A stretch of DNA of 64,000 nucleotides, from contig LNAC01000103.1 in assembly GCA_002007465.1 (NCBI GenBank), forward strand, positions 2,732,852 through 2,796,851, written 5' to 3'. Below, piece after piece: positions 24,223 to 35,957 of the stretch. Numbering within the stretch: the stretch's first letter is position 1; each line of letters begins with the position of its first letter. The stretch comes from Ailurus styani. Lineage: Eukaryota; Chordata; Mammalia; Carnivora; Ailuridae. The position numbers were made by a program, and so were the translations under genes. The notes under the pieces are model-generated. The model was given only the letters and a program-made list of their open reading frames with translations, ran no database searches and was not told the DNA's origin.

Positions 24223-27200
24223 AAAAGATACAGCCAGACTGAAAGTGAAGGGATGGAGAACCATCTTTCATGCCAACAGACCTCAAAAGAAAGTTGAGGT
24301 AGCAATTCTCATGTCAGACAAAATAGATTTTAAGCTAAAGACTGTAGTTAGAGATACAGAAGGACACTGTATCATTCTTAAAGGGTCTATCCAACAAGAA
24401 GATCTATCAATTGTAAATATCTATGCCCCCAACATGCGAGTAGCCAACTACATAAACCAACTGTTAATCAAAGAGACATATTGATAATAATATGTTAATT
24501 GTAGGGGATCTTAACACTTCACTCTCAGCAATAGACAGATCATGTAAGCAGAAAATCAGCAGTAACAAGAGCTTTGAATGACACACTGGACCAGATGGAC
24601 CTCATAGATATGTACAGAACATTCTACCCTAAAACAACAGAATACTCCTTCTTGAGCTCGCATGGAACTTTCTCCAGAATAGACTACATACAGGTCACAA
24701 ATCAGGTCTCAACCAATGCCAAAAGATTGAGATTATCCCCTGCATATTCTCAGGCCACAATGCTTTGAAAATGAAACTCAATCACAGAAAGTCTGGAAGA
24801 AATCCAAATACATGGAAGCTAAAGACCTCCCGCTCAAGAATGTTTGGGTCAACCAGAAAACCGAAGTACTTAAACAATTCATGGAAACAAATGGGAATGA
24901 AAACACATTGGTCCCAAACCTATGGGATAAGGCAAAGGCGGTCCTAGGGGGGAAATACATAGCCATCCAAATCTCACTCAAAAAAATAGAAAAAATCCGA
25001 ATATACCAATTGTCTTTACACCTTAAAGAACTGGAGAATCAACAACAAATTAAGCCTACACCATGCACGAGAAGGGAAATAATAAGTTAGAGCAGAGATC
25101 AATGAGTTAGAAACTAGAGATATAGTAGAACACATCAATGATACTAGAAGCTAGTTCTTTGAAAGAATTAATAAGATTGATAAACCACAGGCCAGACTAA
25201 TCCAAAAGAAAAGAGAAAGGACCAAAATTAATAAGATTATGAACGAAAGGGGGGAGATCACAACTGACACCAAGGAAATAGAAACATTCATCAGAAATTA
25301 TTATCAACAGCTCTATACCAGTAAGTTAAACAACCCAGAAAAAATGGATGCATTCCTGGAAACCTATAAGCTTCCAAGACTGAAGCAGGCAGAAACACCT
25401 GAAAAGGCCAATATCTAGTAACGAGATTGAGGCAGTGATCAAAAACCTCCCAAAAAACAAGAGTCCAGGACCTAATGGATTCCCTGGGGAATTCTACCAA
25501 ACATTCAAAGAAGAAATAATACCTATTCTCCTGAAGCTCTTTCAAAAAATAGAAACAGAAGGAAAACTTCCAGACTCTTTCTATGAGACCAGCATTACCT
25601 TGGTCCCCAACCAGGTGAAGACCCCATCAAAAAGGGGAATTTCAGACCAATATCCCTGATGAATATGGATGCCAAGATTCTCAACAAGATCCTAGCTAAT
25701 GGGATCCAACTGTACATTAAAAAGATTATCCACCATGACTAGGTGGGATTTATCCCTGGGATGCAAGGTGGTGCAACATTCATAAATCAATGTGATAGAA
25801 CAACTTAGTAAGAGAAGAGAGAAGAACCACATGGTCCTCTCAACTGATGTAGAAAAAGCATTTGACAAAATACAGCATCCTTTCCTGATTAAAATTCTTT
25901 AGAGTATAAGGATAGGGGGAACATTCTTCAACTTCATAAAATCCATCTATGAAAAACCCACAGCGAATATCTTCTCAGTGGGGAAAAACTGGGAGACTTT
26001 ACCTTAAGATCAAGAACACAACAAGGATGTCCACTCTCGCCACTGTTGTTCAACATAGTATTAAAAGTCCTAGCAACTGCAATCAGACAACAAAAAGAAA
26101 TAAAAGGTATTCAAACTGGCAAAGAAGAAGTCAAACTCTCTCTCTTTGCAGATGGCATGATACTTTATGTGGAAAACCGAAAAGACTCCATTCCCAAATT
26201 ACTAGAATTCATACAGCGATTCAGTAATGTGGCAAGATACAAAATCAATGCACAGAAATCAGTTGCTTTCTTATACACTAACAATAAAATTGCAGAGAGG
26301 AAAATTAGAGAATCTATTCAATTTACAATAGCACCAAAAACCATAAGATAACTTGGAATAAACCTAACCAAAGAGGTAAAGGATCTGTACTTGAGGAACT
26401 ACAGAACACTCATGAAAGAAATTGAAGAAGACACAAAAAATTGGAAAAGCATTCCATGCTCATGGATCAGAAGAATAAACATTGTTAAAATGTCTATACT
26501 GCCCAGAACAATCTATACCTTAAACGCCATCCCAATCAAAATAACATTGGCATTTTTCAAAGTGCTAGAACAAACAATCCTAAAAGTTGTATGGAACCAG
26601 AAAAGACCCCGAATTGCTAAGGAAATGCTGAGAAAGTAAAACAAAGCTGGGGGCATCATGTTGCCTGATTTCAAGCTTTACTACAAAGCTGTGATCACCA
26701 AGACAGCATGGTACTGGCGGCACAAAAACAGACACATAGATCAATGGAACAGAGTAGAGAGTACAGATATGGAACCTCAACTCTATAGTCAAAGAATCTT
26801 TGACAAAGCAGGAAAAAATATCCAGTGGGAAAAAGACAGTCTCTTCAATAAATGGTGCTGGGAAAATTGGACAGCTATGTACAGAAGAATGAAACTCAAC
26901 CATTCCCTTACACCATACACAAAGTTAAACTCGAAATGGATGAAAGACCTCAATGTGAGGCAGGTATCTATCAAAGTCCTAGAGGAGAACATAGGCAGTA
27001 ACCTCTTCAACATCAGCCACAGCAACTTCATGTCTCCAAAGGCAAAGGAAACAAAAGTGAAAATGAACTTTTGAAACTTTATCAAGTTAAAAATCTGCAC
27101 AGCCAAGGAAACAGGAAAACAAAGAGACAACCTACAGAGTGGGAGAAGATATTTGCAAATGATACTATGGACAAAGGACTGATATGTAAGATCTGTAAAA

Positions 27201-28065
27201 ACTTCTCAAACTCAACACCCAAAAAACAAATTATCAAGTCAAAAAATGGGCAGAATACATGACCAGACACTTCTCCAATGAAGACATACAAATGGCTGAC
27301 AGACACATGGAAAAATGTTCATCATCATTAGCCATCAGGGAAATCCAAATCAAAACCACATTGAGATACCATCTTACACCAGTTAGAATGGCAAAAATTG
27401 ACAAGGCAAGAAACAACAAATGTTGGAGAGGATGTGGAAGAGAAGGGGGCACCCTCTTACACTGTTGGTGGGAATGCAAGTTGGTGCAGCCACTTCGGAA
27501 AACAGTGTGGAGGTTCCTCAAAAAATTAAAAATAGAGCTACCCTATAACTCAGCAATTGCACTACTGTGTATTTACCCCAAAGATACAGATGTAGTGAAA
27601 AGAAGGGCCATATGCACCTCAATGTTCATAGCAGCAATATCCACAATAACCAAATTATGGAAACAGCCAAGGTGCCCTTCAACAGACAAAAGGATAAAGA
27701 AGATGTGCCTGGGTGCCTGGGTGGCTTAGTTGGTTAAGCGAATGCCTTCAACTCAGGTCATGATCCCAGGGTCCTGGGATCGAGCCCCGCATCGGACTTC
27801 CTGCTCAGTGTGGAGCCTGCTTATCCCTCTCCCTCTGCTGCTCTGCCTGCTTGTGCTCTCTCCCTCTCTCTGTCAAATAAATAAATAAAATCTTTAAAAA
27901 AAGATGTGGTCCATATACACAATGGAATATTACTCAGCCATCAGAAAGGATGAATACCCAACTTTTGCATCAACATGGATGGGACTGGAGGAAATTATGC
28001 TGAGGGAAATAAGTCAAGCAGAGAAAGTCAATTATCTTATGGTTTCACTTACTTGTGAAACATAA
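24223..28065 (+). pseudogene. L1 ORF2 pseudogene (endonuclease-reverse transcriptase), truncated
   Basis: ORF2p normally nicks target DNA and reverse transcribes L1 RNA at the nick. Here the reading frame is scattered over many short pieces. An early piece (24245-24484) covers part of the endonuclease. The endonuclease SDH catalytic triad reads SGH near 24756 (tcaggccac), so the Asp is lost. The RT fingers motif [17 protein letters not shown] is at 25435-25659. The RT active site in 26046-26351 reads [10 protein letters not shown] in place of FADD, so a catalytic Asp is lost there too. The C-terminal Cys-rich segment keeps [12 protein letters not shown] and HCWWECKL at 27259-27729. A SINE at 27708 interrupts the last part. 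The copy cannot be active. Confidence 0.9.
27708..27900 (+). mobile_element. Carnivore SINE inside the younger L1
   Basis: Head gggtgcctgggtggcttag with the older ttaagcgaatgcc form and tail aaataaataaataaaatcttt. The L1 text aaagaagatgtg is repeated as aaaaaagatgtg on the right, which gives the TSD. It splits the C-terminal ORF2 coding region. Confidence 0.95.
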
Positions 28066-28349
28066 GGAATAGCATGGAGGACATTAGGAGAAGGAAGGGA
28101 AAAATGAAGGGGGGAAATCAGAGAGGGAGATGAACCATGAGAGACTGTGGACTCCAAGAAACAAACTGAGGGTTTTAGAGGGGTGGGGATAGGGGGATGT
28201 GTTGGCCTGGTGATGGGTATTAAGGAGGGCACGTATTGCATGGAGCACTGGGCGTTATATGTAAACAATGAATCTTGGAACACACATCAGAAACTAGTGG
28301 CGTACTGTATGGTAACTAACATAATAAAAAATAATAATAATAGAAAATG

Positions 28350-28640
28350 TGGGGACTTTAAACATAAAGCTTTTTAGATTTAAGATCAAAAGCAAAGTCA
28401 ACAAAAGCAAATAATAAACAAGTGGTTCCCTTGTGCACTATTGGTATGAATCTTAATTGGGGCGGCCACAACGGAAAACAGCATCCAGGAACCTCACTCT
28501 GGATATATATCCAAAGGAAATGAAAAACAGGATCTTGAAGAGATATCTGCATGTTTATGTTCTTTGTAGCATTATTGACAAAAGCCAATGTTTGAAAACA
28601 ACCTAAATGTTTATCAACGAATGAATGGTAATAGAATTTT
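28350..28640 (+). mobile_element. Old L1, right part of the split copy
   Basis: Sequence typical of the L1 ORF2 C-terminal region resumes here: aagatcaaaagcaaagtcaa, then ttcccttgtgcactattggt, ggaaaacagcatccaggaac and atatatccaaaggaaatgaa. About 500 bases normally present between the first two phrases are missing near 28421, so there is an internal deletion. With 22614-24219 it forms one element divided by the younger L1. Confidence 0.8.
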
Positions 28641-31600
28641 TTCTATACCCTAAAGACTAATTTAGGTTCACGTTGCGAAGAATGGCAGATCTAGAAACCC
28701 AAAGGCCATGTACCTTAGAAACCAATTCTCAGAAACAATAAGCTTCTCTGCAACTCCTTGTTAAAGGAATTTAGCCTCACCTGGAGTGGCTATTTGTGTG
28801 GAGGATAATTATTTCTTATTTTTTAATGGTAGTAATAGGTGGGCAATTATCCTAAGAGGGATTTCTTTTTTTTCTTCTTCTTCTTCTTGGATGTCCCAAT
28901 TAAAGTATCTGTTTTTTCTACAACTCTACTCTGAAGTAAATTTCCAAACTCGGAGTACTTTATGAGAGAATACTCTTCAATTGTTTTTATGCCTGGGTTC
29001 CCTAAGACGGTCAATCTATGAGGAAACTTAGACAACACTTTTCTTAAATGGAGGCAGTATTGCTGCATAACAAAGTACCCCAAAACTTAAATAAGAATAG
29101 AGACATATTGCAAGGAATTGGCTTGCAAGGTTGTGAGGGTTGGCAGGGAAAGTCCAAAATCTAAAGGATGTACAGGATTAAACTCTAGAGTACAAGTTTA
29201 AGTAGCTGTTCACAGGTAGAATTTCCTTCTTCAACTAAGCCTCAGATCTGCTTTTAGACCTTACAGATTGAATAAGGCCATACATTGTCTAGGACCCTTT
29301 CCCTTATTTAAAGTCAACTAACCATGGAATTTATAGCAACACCTGGATTAGTGTTTGGGTAACTAGGGGCAATAGCGTCTGTGAGTTGATACACGGAAAA
29401 GGCGATCATTACACTGAGGTATGTTTCTGATTTCTATCTTGGGTATCTAGGGCTCATAAGAGAAGATTCTCAAGCACAGGAAGTATGCACAAAAGGTGAC
29501 AGGTGGCAGAAAACATGACAAATGGCTAATACACAAATTCATAATTCATATGATTTCCCCCAGGTTTCCTTTGATGCTGTCAATGACATTCTTCCTTTGC
29601 TGATGATACCTTTTTTTTTTTTACTTTTTACCACAGTATTAACTTCATATTTCTTTTATTTTTCAATTTTACTTAGTTCTCATGTTCTTTTCATTTTGTT
29701 ACTATTTAGTCTTAATCCCTTTCTCTTCCTATCATTGTGTATTCAAAAATGATATCTCTCCATAAACATTTATTTCCTAGGGTGGCACATTTCTTTTTCT
29801 TTTCTTTTTCTTTCTTTTCTTTTCTTTTTTTTAGCTGCCCTCTGCCACACATCAGGAGTCCCAAATTCCATTTTTATTGTGGACTGTAAAGAGTCCGTGT
29901 AGTGTTGAATTTTGTAACTTTAGAATCTAGAATCAAATATCATACAGATGACCTCTGCATATCATGATGGAAATGGTCACAGTAGATGACACACTAATAG
30001 CTAGGAGCCTGCTAACTAAAATTAGTTTTAACTTGAGAAGAAACAAGTGTGAGTCAAAGCAGAACAAAAAATATTTGATCTTATCTTATTCTTCAATCCA
30101 AGCATGTTCATCATTGAAAAAGTGCTTATCAATGTAACACTTTATAAAATAATTACATCTTTCTTCAAAGATAAAATACTATTATTTGTGAACATTGTGA
30201 ACGTATATCTGTATTAGATACCTTCATAACTTTCTTTATAGTGCATAAATGAATCTACATTGAATATTTCTTTGTTAAGCAACTTATGTATGTTCAGCTT
30301 TGTTATTCACAAGGTCAAAGGTAACACGGTTTCCTTTATGCTTTTTTCAAACTAAGGTATGTATAATTTTTAATATCTATTCCAATGGTGAACTTTGGAG
30401 AAATAGATAAAAAATTACTATTCTCTGGAAAGGAAGAATGTAACATGAATAAAAATTATTTAGATGAACTGCTTCTACTATTGAATCTTATGAGAATCTA
30501 CTAGTGAATCTTAAATTGTATTTTATGAAGCTTGAGCTTCCTAACTTTAGAGATAAGAAATTATATTCAGAGAATTTAAAGTATCTTTTCCAAATCTCCA
30601 AGCAGAATTCCAGTTCTGGCATGAACATCCAGGTAATATAGAATATTAAGAACAATAGCTGCAGCTAACAACAAATTCCCAACCTACATTTTCAAGAAAA
30701 CTAGGATCAAGAAGGAAAAAAACCACACCCAATGAACTGTGTTCAAATATTGCCAAAAGCAGAGGTCTGCAGCCAGCCATTGGGTAGATAAATCCATGGG
30801 AATGTGCCAGGCGGTGAGTAAGGATCTATACAGGAGGCCTAGAAATGGGAAACTCAGAAATTGCCAGAGATGAGATAATGCCTAACCCTATGAGACCCAA
30901 AATATTTAATTATTTATAATGTTTGGCTCCATTAATATGAGATTAAGGCAGTTACTGAGGTGAGACTACACAGTGACTGGATGGGAGTCCAGAGCCTGAG
31001 CATGCAATTCAACTCCAATCTGGTATATTTGGTTTTTGGAGTCATGTGATGGCAAATTTCTAGTCTGGTGTAGATATCAATGGAGAAAATTTCAGATTAC
31101 TTATTATTCCAGAAACATTTCCAGTTAGTTGATACGCATTCTGTATATCCAAACTGGGTTAAAACTAGGGAAAGGGAATACTGGGATTATGGCTACTCAA
31201 CCCTCCACTTCCCACATTGAGATGGGAATGACACCAGTTGCCCCATAGCTTTTTAGTCTGCCTTCCATATTTATCTTCCAGCTTATCTGAGAGAAGATCA
31301 AATGTTAGGTTACCTCTAATTAAGAATAAGTTTTAACAGAGAACAGGAGCTACTTTCTCATTGCATTATATTATAATTTGCATTATCAGGGCATATTATT
31401 ACAAGATTTTACCACAATTAACTTCCAGAAAGAGAGGGTTCTACCAGAAGATAAGCATTGGAATAGAAACAGTGTTAAACATAGCAGAATTTCTAAAGAA
31501 ACAGAGAGAGAAGACTTCCAGAGATAGCAGTTTCAGCAAATAGAACTTTTATAAATGAAGGCATATCTTATAAGACAAAAGCTGTAAGATATAGGAAAGC

Positions 31601-31943
31601 CGGGACTATTAGTACAAGATTTCTTTTAGGAGACTTCTGAGAGCCAGAGATATGTGTGTGTGTGTATCCTTTGCAAAAACAAAAAGGAGATCTTTAACTC
31701 AGGAAGCTTGGACAGCCACTCTGAATCAATGCTATTATTTCTGCCCAGGAGTCTACTAATAATAGTCCATGAAAATTCATTGACTGGAAATATGACTAGC
31801 AAAGCAAAAAAAAGAAAACAAAAAAACAGATCCCACCTCTAAATATCAATGCATTAAGAAAAAAGATGAACAAATTTAGCTGTTGTGTCGTTATTGGTAA
31901 AAAGTATAGTGTATACTACAACACCAACTAAGAATATATTTAA
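28641..31943. other. Stretch without a gene; two simple repeats and one possible old repeat
   Basis: There are short (TTC)n at 28864-28888 and (TTTTC)n at 29791-29833. Around 29040-29370 the text (gctgcataacaaagtacccc) looks like a decayed dispersed element that I cannot name. Elsewhere I see no gene; the frames at 29522-29752 and 31361-31543 are low-complexity or featureless. Confidence 0.45.
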
Positions 31944-31960
31944 GAAAGTATTTACTGTTT

Positions 31961-31962
<2 letters not shown>

Positions 31963-31997
<35 letters not shown>

Positions 31998-32187
31998 TTT
32001 TATTTATTCATTTGACACAGAGAGAGAGATTACAAGTAGGCAGAGAGGCAGGCAGAGAGAGAGGAGAGAGGAGGAAGCAGGCTCCTTGCTGAGCAGAGAG
32101 CCCGATGTGGGCCTCGATCCCAGGACCCTGGGATCATGACCTGAGCCGAAGGCAGCGGCTTTAACCCACTGAGCCACCCAGGCGCCC
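31963..32187 (-). mobile_element. Carnivore SINE with a 30-base poly-T, probably recent
   Basis: Minus-strand and full length. It opens with 30 uninterrupted Ts (31963-31992), the reverse complement of a long unbroken A-tail. The body is near consensus. A perfect 19-base TSD, gaaagtatttactgtttta, lies at 31944-31962 and 32188-32206. Long pure A-tails shrink quickly, so this is a candidate for the youngest insertion in the window. Confidence 0.97.
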
Positions 32188-32206
32188 GAAAGTATTTACT
32201 GTTTTA

Positions 32207-33445
32207 AAGAAAGAAGTAAGAAAACAGAAAGTGCCAAAGTACCGGAACACAGAGAAGAGATGGTCTATAAGACTAGCATGTGAAATTGGAGCTATCAAAA
32301 ACCTGGGAAAGATATGAAAGAAAAAGACTTAACTGTATCATAAATGAAGAAAAAAGTACATAAAAATGCATTGATACAAACTGTAAGTGAATCAAGAGCT
32401 TGATGTCCAAGTGGTGTTCTAGATAGAATTGAAAAAAACACGAATTAACTCCTGTATAACCTTAGAGTAGGAAGGCCTTCCCAGCTGTGATTTACAGTCC
32501 AAAAGCCATAAAAGAATAGATTAATAAATCAAAAAATCTACAAAAATACTCTAAGCAAAAGCAAAATACAAATGAACAGTAATGGCACAAGTGCAGTATG
32601 AGGGGATGACCCTGCTTGCAGGTGTTCAAAGGAAGAAAAGGGTGGGGTACCTCAGAGCTGCTGCTGCTGTCCTAAGAAAGGGAGGAGCAGCGCAGACTTG
32701 AGTGTTCTCTGGGGTGGAGACAGAATGTGGTGTGTGACCTGAGAGCCCCTGACAGTAAGGTGGGAGGCTGAATGTTCATCATGGGCTTGGAGGAAGCCCA
32801 TGGCAAAGGCACCAGCCAGATATAGTTCATCGTTTCTCACAATCCCAGAAGCAGAATATTAGTAGGAAAGCTCAGAATTGCACCTACATAAAAAGACTAA
32901 ACTTTAAGTACTGTGAGCTATGTTTCAGGCCCAACACAGATTCAAATTCTGTAACAAAGAGTGTCCAATGTCCTATCTCCCAAAATATATTAACATGTAA
33001 AAGGATTCTTAAACAATAGAGTAGAAAAAGCTCAATAACTCTATAAAAGGGGGCTAAAGATATACATAGAAGATTCAAGGAAAAAAGACATGTAAGTAGG
33101 TCTTAAGCACATGAAAAGATGCTCAATCTGGCTTCTAATCAGAAACACACACACACACACACATGAACTTCTCCAAATTGAAATAAGCATTAAATCCAGA
33201 GATTGGTTTTATAAGTAATTTTTGGAGGTTGCTTTTGGATTTGGTAAAAAGATGTATCCACAATACATATTTAATATATGTATAATAATATTTATATAAG
33301 TTAATAATATTTATATAATTTAGTAGTTATACAACATAGCATTGAGAATACTGTGAGTTGGGAAATCACTTTTTACAGAAAGCTGAAGAAAAGTGAGGAC
33401 CTTTCTTTATTCTTTCCAGTCAGCCTGTGCAAGATGTCTGATCTG
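32207..33445. other. Stretch without a recognisable gene; short (CA)n
   Basis: A (CA)8 tract is at 33147-33163. The rest shows no gene. Purine-rich text around 32210-32600 may be an old LINE remnant, but I cannot support a family. Confidence 0.4.
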
Positions 33446-33457
33446 ATCCTACACTTT

Positions 33458-33660
33458 TTTTATTTTTTTTAAAGATTTTATTTATTTATTTGACACAGAG
33501 AGAGAGAGATCACAAGTAGGCTGAGAGGCAGGCAGAGAGAGAGGAGGAAGCAGGTTCCCTGCTGAGCAGGGAGCCCAATGCAGGCCTGGATCCCAGGACC
33601 CTGAGATCATGACCTTAGCTGAAGGCAGAGGCTTTAACCCACTGAGCCACCCAGGCATCC
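33458..33660 (-). mobile_element. Carnivore SINE, young type
   Basis: Minus-strand, with the body gatcacaagtaggctgagag and end ccacccaggcatcc. TSD atcctacacttt at 33446-33457 and 33662-33673. Confidence 0.95.
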
Positions 33661-33926
33661 AATCCTACACTTTAAACGCCTAAGCAATTGCCTTTCCATT
33701 ACATACAAAAGGATACCTGTTTTTTGACAAAATATTAACCATAAATAAATCTAAGTCATTTCTCTAAGCATTTTACTTAAAAAAACTACATTCAACTTCT
33801 GTTCATACAAAATAACAGAAAATCACTAGCAAAGATATATGTTATTAATCTCCATAGATCTTGTCATAGATATAAATTCAGTCACTTGGTATGTTTTAAG
33901 TTAAAATGGTTTAATGTACGTGTCAT

Positions 33927-35203
33927 TGGACAGCCACATGCAGAAGAATGAAACTGGATCATACACAAAAACAGACTCAAAATGGATGAAAGACCTATAT
34001 GTGAGAGAGGAATCCATCAAAATCCTAGAGGAGAATATAAGCAGCAACCTCTTCAACCTCAGCTGCAGCAACTTCTTGCTAGACACATCTCCAAAGGCAA
34101 GGGAAACAAAGGCAAAAATTAACTATTGGAACTTCATCAATATAAAAAGTTTTTGCTCAGCAAAGGAAACACTTGACAAAACCAAAAGACAACTGAAAGA
34201 ATGGGAGAAGACATTTGCAAATGACATATCAGATAAAAGGCTAGTATCCAAAATCTGTAAAGAACTCATCAAACTAACACCCAAAGAACAGATAATCTAA
34301 TCAAGAAATGGGCAGAAGGCATGAACAGACACCTCTGCAAAGAAGACATCCAAAGACATATGAAAAAGTACTCAACATCACTTGGAATCAGGGAAATATA
34401 AATCAAAACCACATTGAGATACCACCTCACACCAGTAAGAATGGTTAAAATTAACTAGTCAGGAAATGACAGATGTTGGCGAGGATGTGGAGAAAGGGGA
34501 ACCCTCCTACGCTGTTGGTGGGAATGCAAGCTGGTGCAACCACTCTGGAAAACAGTATGGATGTTCCTCAAAAAGTTGAAAATAGAGCTATCTTAAAACC
34601 CAGCAATTGCACTACCGGGTATTTACCCCAAAGATACAAATGTAGTGATCCAGAGGGGCAGCTGCACCCCAATGTTTATAACAGCAATGTCTACAATAAC
34701 CAAACTATGGAAAGAGTCCAGATGTCCATTGACAGATGAATGGATAAAGAAGATGTGATATATCTATACAGTGGAATATTACACAACCATCAAAAATTGA
34801 AATCTTGCCATTTTCAGTGACGTGAATGGAACTAGAGGGTATTATGCTAAGCGAAATAAGTCAATCAGAAAAAAACAGTTATATGATCTCACTGATATGA
34901 GGAATTTGAGAAACAAGACAGAGGAATATAGGGGAAGAGGGAGGAAAAAATGAAACAAGATGAAACCAAAGAAAGACAAATTATAAGACTCTTAATCATA
35001 GGAAATAAACTGAGGATTGCTGGAGGGGGTGGGGGTGGAGAGATGTGGTAACTGGGTGATGGACATTATGGATGGTATGTGTTGTAATGAGCATTGGGTA
35101 TTATATAAGAATGATGAATTACAGACCTGTAACCTGAAACAAATAATACATTATATCTTAGTTAATTGAATTTAAATTAAAAAAAATAAAATAAAATAAA
35201 AAA
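33927..35203 (+). mobile_element. 5'-truncated L1 with an 18-base TSD
   Basis: The flanking repeats gtttaatgtacgtgtcat (33909-33926) and gtttaatgtacatgtcat (35204-35221) differ by one base. Between them is a 1.28 kb L1 3' part. It starts with the C-terminal third of ORF2 (open at 33914-34300, with LYVREESIKILEENISSNLF), passes the Cys-rich region near 34473-34600, and ends in a 3' UTR (ggtatgtgttgtaatgagca, acctgtaacctgaaacaaat) plus an A-rich tail. The 3' UTR differs from that at 28345 and 44102, so it belongs to another, probably older, L1 subfamily. Confidence 0.95.
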
Positions 35204-35269
35204 GTTTAATGTACATGTCATAATATATCTATGGTGGATTATTATTCATGATTCACATTCTCTTTCCTT

Positions 35270-35670
35270 GTAAGAGACCTGAGAAGATACACCCCTCCTG
35301 GAGCAGGTGATTTGCAATGCCTTCTGGAGATAGAGTTTGATTTCCGATTCTACTGACTTTAGACTGACTGTGTGACTACTTTTGGCCAATGTCAGTACAC
35401 GTGTTTATACGACATCCACAGACACTGTTAAGTATTATGCGTTTATACCAGCTCTTATCATCCACTTTCCTGCAGAATATTCATGTACTATAGAGGTGTT
35501 ACTCCTTTTCCTGTGTTCTGGAATAAAGAGATATGCCAGTCATACCCCAAATGGATCAAAATTGCAGCCTGAACCAATTAGCCTGAAGCACAGGAACTGC
35601 AGCCGACCCATAGCTATATACTGTGTGAGTGATAATTACATACTCATTTTAAGCCACTTTAATTGAAGGA
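35270..35670 (+). mobile_element. MLT1-like (ERVL-MaLR) LTR remnant
   Basis: It contains MaLR LTR phrases: cttttggccaatgtcagtac near 35380, then cccatagctatatactgtgt and actcattttaagccacttta near 35650. It is diverged and carries no internal retroviral sequence. Confidence 0.6.
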
Positions 35671-35751
35671 TTCTTCACCATTATAGCAAGGCTTAGTAAT
35701 ATTGTAATTGTATTTCATTAAAGAACCCCATTAAATACTCTTTTCCATTTT

Positions 35752-35957
35752 TTAAGATTTTATTTATTTATATGAGAGAGAGAGATAGAAAGAAAGAGAG
35801 AAGGAGGGCGGGGCACGGTGAGGGACAGGACGAGGGGCAAAGGGAGAGGGAGAGAGAGAGGTAGACCCTCACTGAGCTCAGTAGGGATCCCAGGACCCTG
35901 AGATCATGACCTGAACCAAAGTTATACACTTAACTGACAGAGCCACCCAGACCCCCC
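35752..35957 (-). mobile_element. Carnivore SINE, diverged copy
   Basis: Minus-strand, with an expanded GA-rich part (agagagagagatagaaagaa) and the diverged end gccacccagacccccc. The segment before the tRNA-like part is shortened. No TSD was clear. This is an older copy. Confidence 0.88.

Larger units (their letters stand above)
24220..28345 (+). mobile_element. 5'-truncated carnivore L1 nested in the old L1
   Basis: This copy begins within the ORF2 endonuclease domain (ccagactgaaagtgaaggga), so the 5' UTR, ORF1 and the N-terminus of ORF2 are absent. It runs through ORF2 into a carnivore-type 3' UTR (aaccatgagagactgtggac, ggagcactgggcgttatatg) and ends with aacataataaaaaataataa. It resembles the full-length element at 44102-50946 throughout. 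I saw no clear TSD because the boundaries lie in AT-rich L1 sequence. A SINE has inserted near the 3' end. Confidence 0.93.

Noticed and set aside
26789..27130. Minus-strand open frames opposite L1 ORF2 (also 45147-45503 and 45389-45775 on plus)
   Set aside because: These are shadow frames of ORF2 read from the other strand. Similar translations recur wherever the same L1 segment occurs.
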